The translations under genes were made by a program, and so were the position numbers. From Miscanthus floridulus (lineage: Eukaryota; Streptophyta; Magnoliopsida; Poales; Poaceae): 64,000 nt of DNA. This document shows positions 11,997 through 21,874 of the stretch, in pieces. The stretch is taken from positions 114,971,401-115,035,400 of the forward strand of contig NC_089597.1 of the NCBI RefSeq assembly GCF_019320115.1, given 5' to 3'. Position 1 is the first letter of the stretch; every line of letters begins with the position of its first letter. The notes beneath the pieces are model-generated. The model saw only the letters and a program-made list of their open reading frames with translations. It searched no databases and was not told where the DNA came from.

Positions 11997-13282
11997 GCGT
12001 GTACCCAGTACTAGTCACGGGGACGGGGCAGGGACCTCTTTCTTTTCTTTTCTTTTCTTTTTTTGAAAAGGTGAAGGCCATCCCTAGTAGAGTTCTTTCT
12101 ACAATAGAAACGTGTGGTGACGCACAAAAGGTACATTACGATACAAGCACAAGCCTCATGACGTTTCGCAGACAGACACCAAAGCTGCAAGAAAGCAGAG
12201 GGAAACAGAGCACAGCAAAAAAAAGGTGAAGAACATCCATTGCCAAAAGGAGATAATGTGCGCGCTCATGACGTTTATAAGCAAAAGGTGCATTACGATA
12301 CAAGCACAAGCCTCATGACGTTTCGCAGACAGACACCAAAGCCGGCAAGAAAGAAAGCAGAGGGATTGAGGGAAACAGAGCACAGCTGCACAGCACAGCA
12401 AAAAAGTTGAAGAACATCCACTGCGAAAAGAGAGTGTGCGCGCGCTCGTTAGGCCACCCCCAACGCTACAGCGTGTATACCGTATAGTAGTCTCATCCTC
12501 CGTGTCAGCATCCGGTATCCAAATCATCACTGGTGTAGGTTTGGCAGACAGTCAGAGGATCTTGCAGAGGTCTGTGATAGCTTCGTCTGACAAAAAGACG
12601 GAGCATACAGTTTGGAGCGGGTTGTGAGAGAGAATCTTGCAAGCACAGAAAAACCCTTGCCTAGAGTACAAGCGATGGGACCATGAAAGGATTGGCATTG
12701 TATGACTGCGTTGGGAGATTATAACCAATTGTATTTGTATAGGATAGCCATATCAGTGCTTTTGTCTGAGACCACTAGTCCTATACGCCTGTGCTGGGGC
12801 TGCCCTCAGGAAAATAAAGGAGAATCGAGAAAGGTGAACATCCATTTGGCAAAGTAGAATTTGGAAAGGAGAACTGAGAAAGGAGATAATTGCTCAAGGG
12901 ATGCAAAAGGTGAAGATTGAAGTCAAATATTCTTAAGGAGACGAGGACTCACTTGCCTCAAGCGGAACCCCCTTTTCATAAGCAACGTATGATATATGGC
13001 TAGCATCACTGTATGTAGTATTTGAATAAATAGATAAATGCTTTCAATTTTAGATCTTGTTGGGTCAAGCTCCTTCAAGCTTTGGCTTCGCGCTACATTA
13101 TCGGAGGAGCTAGAGGAGCCACAAATAGTAGCTCTCCCAGCTCCACAGTCATTTTGCTCAGAGGGAGAAAAACAATTCCTATGAACAGTGATGCAAGATG
13201 TAGAAGGAGCTGGAGCTACAAGAAGTCGGGCCAAACACACCCTTAGGCTTTGTTTGGAAGCGCATGGATCAGCGTGGAATAG
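11997..13282. other. Intergenic stretch between the membrane protein gene and element F
   Basis: No gene seen. It holds a T-rich CTTTT repeat at about 12040-12064, the 157-bp tandem duplication listed separately, and a weak inverted pair (GGCCACCCCCAACGC near 12453 against the complement of GTGCTGGGGCTGCCC near 12791) that may bound a degraded MITE. A region near 13060-13245 rich in GGAGCTGGAGC-type motifs resembles one end of another MITE, but I cannot find its partner. Confidence 0.4.
12126..12449. repeat. Tandem duplication, period 157 bp, two copies
   Basis: The block starting AAAAGGTACATTACGATAC (12126) recurs at 12283 with small insertions (extra GAAA, GATTGAG and a CAGCTGCACAG stretch). 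Both copies contain CTCATGACGTTTCGCAGACA and end near GTGCGCGCTC. Divergence by short indels suggests an older event than the 60-bp duplication at 29549. Confidence 0.85.
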
Positions 13283-14457
13283 TGTCGGTGTTTCGAGTAA
13301 ACACCAACGAGTAAATTTGTGTTATTGTGCGTCTGACCTGGATGGTATGCTAAAAAGACACAAGATTTATACTGGTTCGGGCAGAATATCCCTACGTCCA
13401 ATTCGTGGCTGCTGCTCGTGTTATTAGCACTGAAAAGTTTATAGTAGGAGTTACAAACGGGTGAGAGAGGGATATGTCCCAAGTCTCTGATGAAAAGGTC
13501 GAATGGGTGCTGAGAGCTTGGTCGCTGCTCAGCTATGTGTGATGTGATGCGTGATGTGTTTTTTTCGATCCCCTTAGTGGGGTGCTACGCTCTCCCTTTT
13601 ATAGGCCAAGGGAGAGCATGGATTACAGATGGGAGAAAAGAGGAAAACGAGAGGCAAATGAAGTCTTTCAAGGACGTCGGGCCTTTCTTTTCCTCTGTGC
13701 GGGCTCCCCTGACATTGCAGGCGCTGATAGGGACAGCCCCTCAATGGGTGCATGTCTGCTGACCCTGACAAGGCCACGCTAAGTGTCTGCCCGCTGATGA
13801 TGCCATGTCCTGGTATTGTCAGCGGGTTGTCACGTCCCATCCCACCTTGGCGGCGGCGCGGCGGACCAGCGTGCTGATCAACGACCATACGGGGAGCAGG
13901 CAGCACCGTGACTGCAGGTCCGTTACTATGGGTGATGCAAGTTTCCTTCTGGACCGTAGTGGTTGTCGTGAGCTCCCGTAAGGATCCGTGCCCGAGGGCA
14001 AATGACGGGGCCCACAACACTGTAATGGCAAATGTCGGCGCCTACAACACTATTTGGGCTCTGACATGCCTGGACGGTTACAAAGCACCCTTCTGGTATG
14101 GCCTGATGGTACTGTCCTGTAGGCGTGCAGGGTACGGTCCTCCGTACTACGGTTGACTTGGGCGTCTTGCCTTATCTGCTCCGCCTGATTCCTGGGTCAG
14201 TATCGTGGTAATGTCGTCATAGGCGTCGGGCGAGGCGGAGCCAGCCCTCAAACGTCGGGCGAGGCGAAGTCTGCCCTCAGACGTCAGATGAGGCGGAGCC
14301 AGCCCTTGCGGGTCGGGCGAGACGGAGTCTGCCCTCAGACGTCGGGCGAGGCGGAGCTCGGCAAGCGGCGTAGTCGCGCTCTTGATCGAGCGGATGAATC
14401 AATGTTTGATGATCATTAGCTCCTCCTCTTTGGGTACCCTAGTATTGGTCCCCGACA
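13283..14457 (-). repeat. 3' LTR of element F (1175 bp)
   Basis: Plus-strand ends are TGTCGGTGTTTCGAG and GGTCCCCGACA. On the minus strand it begins TGTCGGGGACCAATACTAGG. Directly right of it is GTAGCCCCCGGGCGATTCGAG, whose complement is a polypurine tract, so this is the 3' LTR of a minus-oriented element. A TATA box (TATAAAAG, complement of 13596-13603) lies in the left half. A run of about five 29-bp repeats built on CGTCGGGCGAGGCGGAGCC occupies about 14220-14360. No second LTR is visible in the window. Confidence 0.8.
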
Positions 14458-14770
14458 GTAGCCCCCGGGCGATTCGAGCAGAATCAGCTAGGGGATTTTT
14501 TGTCTTGCCAGCGGGTGTAGCCTCGAGCCTGCGGAGGAGTAGAATACTCCTTCAGAGGCTTTTTCGAAAGAGGGGACTCTGAGGGCCCTGGCCCTCTCTT
14601 GTTGCCCACGGCGTGTCCTGAAGGCGGTGATTCCTTTTCACCGAGGCCGGACCCTTTGCGGGTATGGTCGTGAGATTTAGTTGTTGTTTAGCTGGATAGC
14701 TTGATTGGGGTCCCGATATCCCGTTCGCAGGGATCCGGTCAGTGTAAGCTTGGCTGAGACTCAATCGTGC
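14458..14770 (-). mobile_element. Truncated internal end of element F
   Basis: Starts with the polypurine tract (complement of GTAGCCCCCGGGCGATTC) and keeps the GGGGATTTTTTGTCTTGCCAGCGGGTG type of sequence also seen beside the element A 3' LTR near 40900. Element resemblance fades by about 14770; no pol is present. The rest of F has been deleted. The right limit is approximate. Confidence 0.55.
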
Positions 14771-17006
14771 CAGGGCTCGTCGCTTCTCCTTGTGCTGGCG
14801 GCGCCTGTCGGTGTCATCGGGCGGGGGTAGGTGGAGGAGCAGGAGCAGCAGGGCGGGTGGGCGGAGCAGCGGCATGAGCAGGCCACGGTAGGTTGCTTTC
14901 GGTGGATGAGGTAGGGCGTGACAGCGACGATGACACAGAGGGCGGGTAGGTGCTGGAGCAAGAAGTTTGGATGGGAGGGGATCTACGGCGGCTTGGGTTT
15001 CGCGCCGCCTGGCAGAGTCACGAGTGGACGTCGTGACGGGGAGGTGGAGGGGTGGACGGCGCGGTGAACACCATGATGAGCGAAGTGGGAAAGTTATCGG
15101 TCGCAAAGACGAGGAGCATGAGTAGGCCCGCTGTGCAGGCTCAGGAAGTCAGCGTCCGGCCGGACGCCCTGCAAGGAAGCATTACCGAGGTCTTAAACTA
15201 AACGATACGTGATGAGGAAGTTATACTTATGTTCATTAAAAAAAATAGGAGGACGGTAATTGGGATTGTTGGGCCACCGGTGCTTGTTTTTTAGCCTGGA
15301 CCTGAAAAAACGGCCCATACGATCCACGTCATCAGAAGTCAGAAATCTCGCCCAACGCCCGTCGCTCTGCCGCCTCCTCTCTCACGGAGTCACGGTGTAT
15401 CTTCCTATCTCTAGCCCAAAATGACTGAAACAGAGGCCCAGTGGAGGCTCGGGCGTCGTCTTCAACTTCTACTCGCCGTCGTCGGCGCATCGCTCCTTCG
15501 CGCGGCTTGGGAGCCTGATCGCCGGGGGCCGGGGGTAGGGGTCTCGCGCCGCCAGCTACCTGCGGCGGCTGCCCCACGCTGATATTGCGATAGGTTTGCC
15601 CCTGTTTCGCTCAGTTTCCGCGCGCCCGCAGCAGGCAGGCCAGCCGCCACGGGCGCTTCTTCGACGAAGCCGGTGCTCCCCGACCTCGACGACCCTGGTG
15701 AGAGCTCCTCCATCCTCCTCTTTCCTGCCATTTTTCGTCTTCTCTCTGTTTCCCTAGTCAATGCGACCCTCCTCCTTCCCGGCCGTCGGCCGATGCGTCG
15801 CGTGGCCGCGCATGTTTTGCTCCCAGAGTCGACTCCGCCCTTGAATTGCTGCCTATTGCGCCCAGATACTGGATATGGAGATTATATGGAGATGGGAGAA
15901 GGGGAAAAGGAGATCGGGATGGGAAGAAGTGTGGATTGTGGGGAGAAGTTGCTTCTGTTTTTTGCTGATGTTCTTGCTGACTTTGGTGAACAACTGTATA
16001 CTGGGGAAGAACTGTTTCTGTTTTGTATCTGTCTATATAGAAGCTTTCTGAATCTCGTTCTTGGGGAGGAGCGCAAGTCTGAATTTATCACTGTGCTTTG
16101 CAAAGTTCTCCTAGGAAGATTGAAATCAACATTGTTATTGTTGATTTCTGTGAAGTAACAACATTGCCATTACTGATTCTTTTTACTTATTATAATGGCA
16201 CTATCTGACTTGAATGGCACCAAGTTCTTTGAATAGTTACTGCACTATCTGAATTTTTTACTTACAATGTTACACGGTTCTTCAGATATCATAAATTGTT
16301 GCTAGACATTGTCTATAAAGTGTTAATATCATCTGGAGGCATAAAGTTAACTAGATAGTTTGCTGTACTATCTGAACTTGTTTGAGTGCGGTTAGAAAAA
16401 AAAGTTGAATACCAATAAAATATAGGCTAATAGGATTTGGAGGGTGAGATTTGGTCATTTGGCTAGTATTTTTGCAGAGTGCTGAATGATATGGAGGGGA
16501 AATATTTTACAGTGGGTAGACAAATGAAGGTATATAGGGTGGAATTTGGAGTGTCTCCTGGAGATGCTTTAGTATTTGGCCTTGCCATTTTCAGAGCTTC
16601 GAAATGGCATTACGTCTTCCCTGGAACAAGTACAGATTTTTATTTGAGGAAGTGTGTTGAGATTTGGTGACTGATATGATGATATGTGGTGATTTTGTTT
16701 CCTACTAGGAGCATGTATATGTGAAAACATCTTCATTAACCAGGACTCTAAATATTTGTACTAGAATAAGAATATTATATGGGTATCTATAACCTTGATG
16801 TGTCAAGTCAAATGGTAATACAGAACTAATTGCTGCTTATAATGCCAGATTCACTTCACTGAATTGAAAGACAGAGGCTCGGTCCGGTCCACTACCAGTC
16901 GACCACTCATGGGCAAGACAATGGCATGGCACAACTGAGGCCGTGACTTTCCTGAACTTATTCCTCCCTCAAAGCAGCTGAGCAGCTTTGGCATGCGCGG
17001 TCTGCG
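14771..17006. other. Region upstream of the PPR gene
   Basis: No convincing gene. Positions 14780-15180 are GC-rich with short open frames on both strands. Around 15330-15700 a plus-strand segment resembles a plant first exon: GC-rich, with an ATG at 15421 opening a 53-codon frame and a possible splice donor CTGGTGAGAGC near 15700. This may be untranslated leader or a lost gene. 15700-16980 is AT-rich. A GTCTCCTGGAGATGCT motif near 16552 looks like one terminus of a MITE. The PPR promoter should lie in the last few hundred bases. Confidence 0.4.
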
Positions 17007-19292
17007 ATGCTGCCCGGGTTGGCGCGAGCTGCATCGTACTGTGCTCGCCGTGCTGGGCCTCCCAGGTCCTCCCTGGCATGCATGTCGGGCACTTGCGATG
17101 CGATAACCTCAGCAAACAGGCTGATTGGGCAGCATCTGCGTGCTGGCAGGGTGGATGCTGTGCGGGAGGTGTTCGACAGAATGCCGCAGCGGGATGTCGT
17201 GTCCTGGAACTCCCTCATGGCCGCGTATGCCCGTTCCAGGGTGCATGACAGTGCAGTTACTGCATTCCTCGAGATGAGGCGCGAGGGGTTCTGCGCAGAC
17301 CACACCTCCTTCTCCACTGTGCTGTCGACCTGCGCACGGATGGAGGCTCTAGCTCTGGGGAGGTGCATCCATGGGCTTGCAATCAAGACCAGATCTTCAT
17401 TGAACGTGTTTGTGGGGTCCTCCCTGATCACGATGTATGCCAACTGTGGGGTGTTCAGCTGCCTGGAGCGGATTGTGGATGATGTCGACAGTCCAAACGT
17501 GGCCTTATGGAATGCTCTCATATCAGGCCTTGTGATGAACCACAGGGTAGAGGATGCTCGCAGGGTCTTCGATCAGATGCCAGAGCGCAATGTTGTGTCC
17601 TGGACTGTGATGATCAAAGGCTATTTTACTGTGCACGAGGTGGGGTGTGCATTGGAGCTGTTTAACCTTATGCCCGCAAAGAATTCGGTGTCATGGTGCG
17701 TCATGATCGGAGGCCTTGTCAACCACAAGCGATTCAGAGAAGTGATTGAACTACTCAACACTTTGATGAGCAGTAGGGACGTAGTGACAAATGCAATCTT
17801 TGTTAAGATTGTTAATGCTTATGCTGGCTTGAAAAGTATTGGAGGAGGCAGGTGTGTTCATGGTTTTGCTGTGAAGTCTGGGTTTATTCATGACCACATC
17901 ATTGAGGCATCATTAGTTGTGATGTACTGTAACTCCTTAGATATCAACGAGGCACAGTTGGAATTTTATAAAATGGAAAGAAAGCATGTTGGCTCATGGA
18001 ATGCTATCATATCTGGCTGTATCCATGCAGGCAAGATTGATGAGGCTAGAAAGATTTTTTATTCCATGGATGGCAGAGATAAGATCTCGTGGAATTTGAT
18101 GGTCAATGGCTATGCAAAATATGGAAGAATTCCTGACGCTATTGAGTTGTACTCAAAGATGCCTGAAAAGAATTTGGAAGCATCTACTACTTTGATGTCT
18201 TGTTTTATAGACAATGGAATGCTTGATAAAGCTCGGGATGTGTTCTACAGTATGCCTCAAGTAGATGTGATGTCCTGCACTACTTTACTATTTGGATATG
18301 TGAAAGGAGGGTATATATACGATGCACTGGACCTTTTCTGTAGGATGCACAAAAGGACTGTTGTCACATACAATGTGATGATAGCTGGTTTGCTTCATCA
18401 AGGTAAGGTTACTGAAGCTTACAAGCTCTTTGATGAATCTCCAACACGAGATTTAGTGACCTGGAGCTGTTTGATCAATGGGCTTGCTCAAAATGGTTTA
18501 AACAATGACGCACTTAAGCTGTACAAGAAGATGCTACTGTCAAATATACGGCCAAGTGATTCCATTCTTTCTAGCCTTATTAGCTGTTTTTCACAGCATT
18601 CTATGATTGTTCATGGCCAGCAGTTTCACGCTTCTACTATCAGGCTTGGGTTTGGATCACATTTATTAATTCAGAATTCACTCATCAGTATATATTGCAA
18701 ATGTGGTGAAATGATTATTGCCCAAGCCATTTTTGATAGGATGGCCAACAGAGATGTAGTGACATGGAACACAATGATTTGTGGATATGCATTCAACAGT
18801 TTTAGTCAAAATGCTATTGAGACATTTGATAACATGAAAAAGGCTCAAGTTGATCCTGATGAGATCACATTTCTCGGCATACTTTCTGCATGTAATCACA
18901 TGAGCCTTTTGGAGGAAGGCAAACAGTTCTTCAGTATGATGACATGTAATTATGGAATTTTACCAAATAAAATGCATTATGCTTGCATGGTTGATCTGTT
19001 CGGTAGGACAGGCATGCTTGAGCAGGCTGAAGAGTTAATGAAGTCAATGCCATTTAAACCAGACTTTGCAATTTGGACTTCTCTCTTGAGCAGTTGCCGA
19101 TTGAATGGCAATGACAGGTTGGCAGAGCATGCAGCAAGTCAATTAATTTCCATCAAACCTACTACTAAAATGCCGTACCTGCATCTCATCAGTGTAAATG
19201 GATCAACCAAAAGATGGAATGTGATGGAAAATTTGAGAAGTCAAATCAGAAATGCTGCTACTGAGAAAGAATTTGGCTATAGCTGGAGTTAA
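17007..19292 (+). CDS. PLS-class pentatricopeptide repeat protein, E subgroup (761 aa)
   Basis: Intact intronless gene, typical of plant PPRs. These bind organelle RNA sequence-specifically, and E-class members usually specify C-to-U editing sites or act in splicing. The N-terminus (MLPGLARAASYCARRAGPPRSS) is Arg/Ala/Ser-rich without acids, fitting a mitochondrial or plastid transit peptide. Repeats run from about residue 36 to 650 as P, L and S motifs, for example VSWNSLMAAYARS, VVSWTVMIKGYF, ISWNLMVNGYAKYGRIPDAIELYSKMPEKN and VVTWNTMICGYAFNS. The C-terminus has E1/E2-type motifs (HYACMVDLFGRTGMLEQAEELMKSMPFKPDFAIWTSLLSSCR) and ends KEFGYSWS, with no DYW deaminase domain, so any editing role would need a partner deaminase. 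The start is the first ATG of the frame and gives the transit peptide. The target RNA is unknown. Confidence 0.93.
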   Translation: MLPGLARAASYCARRAGPPRSSLACMSGTCDAITSANRLIGQHLRAGRVDAVREVFDRMPQRDVVSWNSLMAAYARSRVHDSAVTAFLEMRREGFCADHTSFSTVLSTCARMEALALGRCIHGLAIKTRSSLNVFVGSSLITMYANCGVFSCLERIVDDVDSPNVALWNALISGLVMNHRVEDARRVFDQMPERNVVSWTVMIKGYFTVHEVGCALELFNLMPAKNSVSWCVMIGGLVNHKRFREVIELLNTLMSSRDVVTNAIFVKIVNAYAGLKSIGGGRCVHGFAVKSGFIHDHIIEASLVVMYCNSLDINEAQLEFYKMERKHVGSWNAIISGCIHAGKIDEARKIFYSMDGRDKISWNLMVNGYAKYGRIPDAIELYSKMPEKNLEASTTLMSCFIDNGMLDKARDVFYSMPQVDVMSCTTLLFGYVKGGYIYDALDLFCRMHKRTVVTYNVMIAGLLHQGKVTEAYKLFDESPTRDLVTWSCLINGLAQNGLNNDALKLYKKMLLSNIRPSDSILSSLISCFSQHSMIVHGQQFHASTIRLGFGSHLLIQNSLISIYCKCGEMIIAQAIFDRMANRDVVTWNTMICGYAFNSFSQNAIETFDNMKKAQVDPDEITFLGILSACNHMSLLEEGKQFFSMMTCNYGILPNKMHYACMVDLFGRTGMLEQAEELMKSMPFKPDFAIWTSLLSSCRLNGNDRLAEHAASQLISIKPTTKMPYLHLISVNGSTKRWNVMENLRSQIRNAATEKEFGYSWS

Positions 19293-20261
19293 CATCCCAT
19301 CACGATTTACTGATGTGTACTACATAACAGCAGCATGTCAACAGGGTACCAGAATACAAGACTGCCTACAGCCTACTACTGCTGATTATTGTGGTCATTT
19401 TTCAACTTTTCATGGTGGAGCCATGGCCCATGGATTACTTATGCAGAAACTTGTGAGTTTGTCACCAAGCAGGTAAAATGTAGTACATTATGTTGCTAGC
19501 TAACCATCCTCTAACATCGAAGGCATTACAAAGGAGATGATTACTTTGTTGCTTTTCAGTGCCATGCTGAATGTGTGAAATTCTTGGTGTTCAAAATTCA
19601 TGTAAGACATGTGGGCACCTAAGCAAAACACTAATATGTACCTTAAATTAGTATAATATTATATTATTATTTGTCATGACTGAGTTCACAATGAACAAGG
19701 TATTGAAAGTTTTTTGTTAAAAAGAGCAGCATGGCATTGGAAGTCATTTGTGTGTGTGGTTTTGTGTTGTTTTGTATGGGTTCTTGTCCCATTTTTTATC
19801 TTAATATAATGATGTGCAGCTCTCCTGGAGAAAAAAAATGTTTGGTAAGGCAATATATGATGGCTTAGAACTGCTGAATTAAGTTGCATTTTGCCATCCT
19901 TTAAATTTTTAGAATAAAAAAGGTACGACCTAGATTGTACTCCTCAAGGGATCAGAACTGAATTTGTTGGAGAAATAACGATTTCATAGTAAGAAACAAA
20001 TGTGGGTTGCCATGGGAATATGTCCTTGACCTGGACCAGTTGACTGCATTTAATTTACTTACTACTTCAGCAAATCACTTGAGTGCTCATAAAATCGGTG
20101 CCTGCCACAACTTTCATTTGTTCAATGCAAGTGACAAGTCGTTCTATTCTCAGTTTACCTTGTTGGAGAAAAGAAAATATAATTTCAACTGCAGTTTTTG
20201 TGGTTCAGATATAGTTGTAGCAGTGTAGCATTTGTTTATGGGCTGAGAAATTGACAAAATA
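19293..20261. other. PPR 3' flank and spacer
   Basis: AT-rich sequence expected to hold the PPR 3' untranslated region and polyadenylation signals (for example ATTAGTATAATATT near 19648). Short open frames at 19252-19476 and 20007-20228 show no recognisable protein. Earlier exons of the FatB gene are not visible here, which supports a partial gene copy. Confidence 0.5.
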
Positions 20262-20817
20262 TTGTTTGAAACATGCCATAACTATAGGGGAGATACGGTC
20301 CAAGTGAACACATGGGTAGCTGCTGCTGGTAAAAATGGCATGTGTCGAGACTACAGTTCTGGCCATACAATCTTGAGAGCTTACAAGGTTTGTATTTCAT
20401 CTGTATTTGCATTCGCTGCTTTTCTCTTTCTGATAAGCACCTCCATCTTTGAAAACAATTTGCTTACATTTTGATTTTATCTTGCAGTGTTTGGGTGATG
20501 ATGAATAAGAACACTAGAAGGCCTTCAAAAAATGCCAGATGAAGTTAGGGCTGAGATAGGCCTGTATTTCAACAGCCATAACAGATAAGAAAAGTGAAAG
20601 CTGGGAGCACTTTTTGATGGTGATACTCCGATGCAGTTCATAAGGAAGGGTCTTACTGAGTTGGATAATCATGCTTTCTTGCTTAACTGTCACTCATCAT
20701 GATCATTCTTTTATGTGAGATTTCTCATGGAACTCCGTCATGTGTAACAGCCCTGTGGACATCTCTTGATGTCAACCAACATGTGAACAATGTCACTATA
20801 TTCGGTGAATTCTTCAG
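20262..20817 (+). pseudogene. FatB-type acyl-ACP thioesterase fragment
   Basis: The translation YRGDTVQVNTWVAAAGKNGM (from about 20283) followed by SSGHTILRA matches the central part of plant FatB acyl-ACP thioesterases, plastid enzymes that release free fatty acids from acyl carrier protein. An intron with GT-AG ends (20398-20487) separates it from VWVMMNKNTRR. After a one-base shift comes KMPDEVRAEIGLYFNSH, and later FIRKGLTELD and LDVNQHVNNV; the last holds the catalytic Asn/His region of the hot-dog domain. Stops, frame changes, an inserted stretch (about 20670-20755) and missing residues (the RDWLV segment) show it is dead. Retained introns mean it came from genomic DNA, not from mRNA. 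The N-terminal half and C-terminus are absent. Confidence 0.85.
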
Positions 20818-21874
20818 GTAATCTCTTTCGGGCTTACCGGTTTTCATCTTGTTTAATGGCTACCCTGGCCATGTGGTGGTGGTTAAGATCTCACTGGCAG
20901 TTATGACCGAGGAGTTTATGAATTTTTCTTCAACTGTGTTGGTATAACCTACTGCTGGGGCATAATCAATTGGTGTCCTGTATTTTTGAAGTAGACATTG
21001 TTAGTGAAGGTATCCATGCATTGAGCTTCTTAATCTTTGCATTGTCCAGAGTTGATGCCTGAATCCTTTTGGTTTCACTTTTTTTTTTCTTCCAGAGCGC
21101 CAATTTCAATCCTGGGAAAGCATGAGCTTGCCAGCATGACACTGGCTTATAGGATTTGGAGTGTGGCCACGACAGCGTGCTGCAGTCACTCGCCGCCATT
21201 GCAGGCCAACAACGCGCGGACGGCACCTGCCCTCCCAGAATCCCCATCCTTTGTTGCAGTGGTCCTTTTTTTCAACCATTCTTCCTCCTGCAGTCCTGCC
21301 AGATGTTGCAGTGGGTGGGGGCCTTGACTGTCGTGCTACATCTACCTTGTTCAAACCATTCTACCTCCTGCCAGATGTTGCCCTTTCAATCTGATTTTCC
21401 GGTCCTTTTTACATGCAAGTGTCTACTGTGAAGCATATATAAATGTAAACTGGAAACGCAAGAAAGCGTGCTTGGCGCCGCACAGAAGAATGTACTCTCT
21501 AGGTCGTGTTAGTTTTCTCTCGAGTCAAATTTCTATAAGTTTGACCAATCTTTAAAAAAAATGTTTCGAAATCTACATCATCAACTAATTTTTATTAAAA
21601 TCATCATAGCATAAAACATTTACTTGCTTCTTAGATGTAAATATGTATACTATATTATTTTTCTTTAAACAATTCACATTTTTGAACGCAGGGTCCCAAA
21701 GAAAATGATGGAGGCCATCCAAACAATGCAGCCTCTCCTTCCCGGCCCGGCCCGGCCCGGCCCAGCCCACCGGGCAATCGCCTCCTTTTGAGACTGAACC
21801 GTCGCTTCGCTAGAACAACACTTCGATTTCCCTTCGCTTCTCTCAAGAGTCCAGGCTCCAGCAAGGAGGACGCG
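20818..21874. other. Spacer and promoter of the BTB gene
   Basis: No gene recognised. Two near-identical CATTCTxCCTCCTG...CCAGATGTTGC blocks (about 21278-21310 and 21357-21380) form a short imperfect duplication. A degraded Stowaway-like remnant (TTTGACCAATCTTTAAAAAA, about 21490-21610) follows. A run of CCCGG pentamers sits at about 21740-21768. The region 21660-21874 is expected to hold the promoter and 5' leader; no clear TATA box was found. Confidence 0.4.

Noticed and set aside
14552..15106. 184-codon minus-strand frame
   Set aside because: Begins in sequence unrelated to the element F interior and runs into it. The composition is low-complexity and no domain was found.
15673..16158. 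161-codon plus-strand frame upstream of the PPR gene
   Set aside because: Crosses from GC-rich to AT-rich sequence without codon pattern; a possible splice donor lies at its start. More likely leader or intron.
16958..17521. 187-codon minus-strand frame
   Set aside because: Antisense shadow of the start of the PPR gene.
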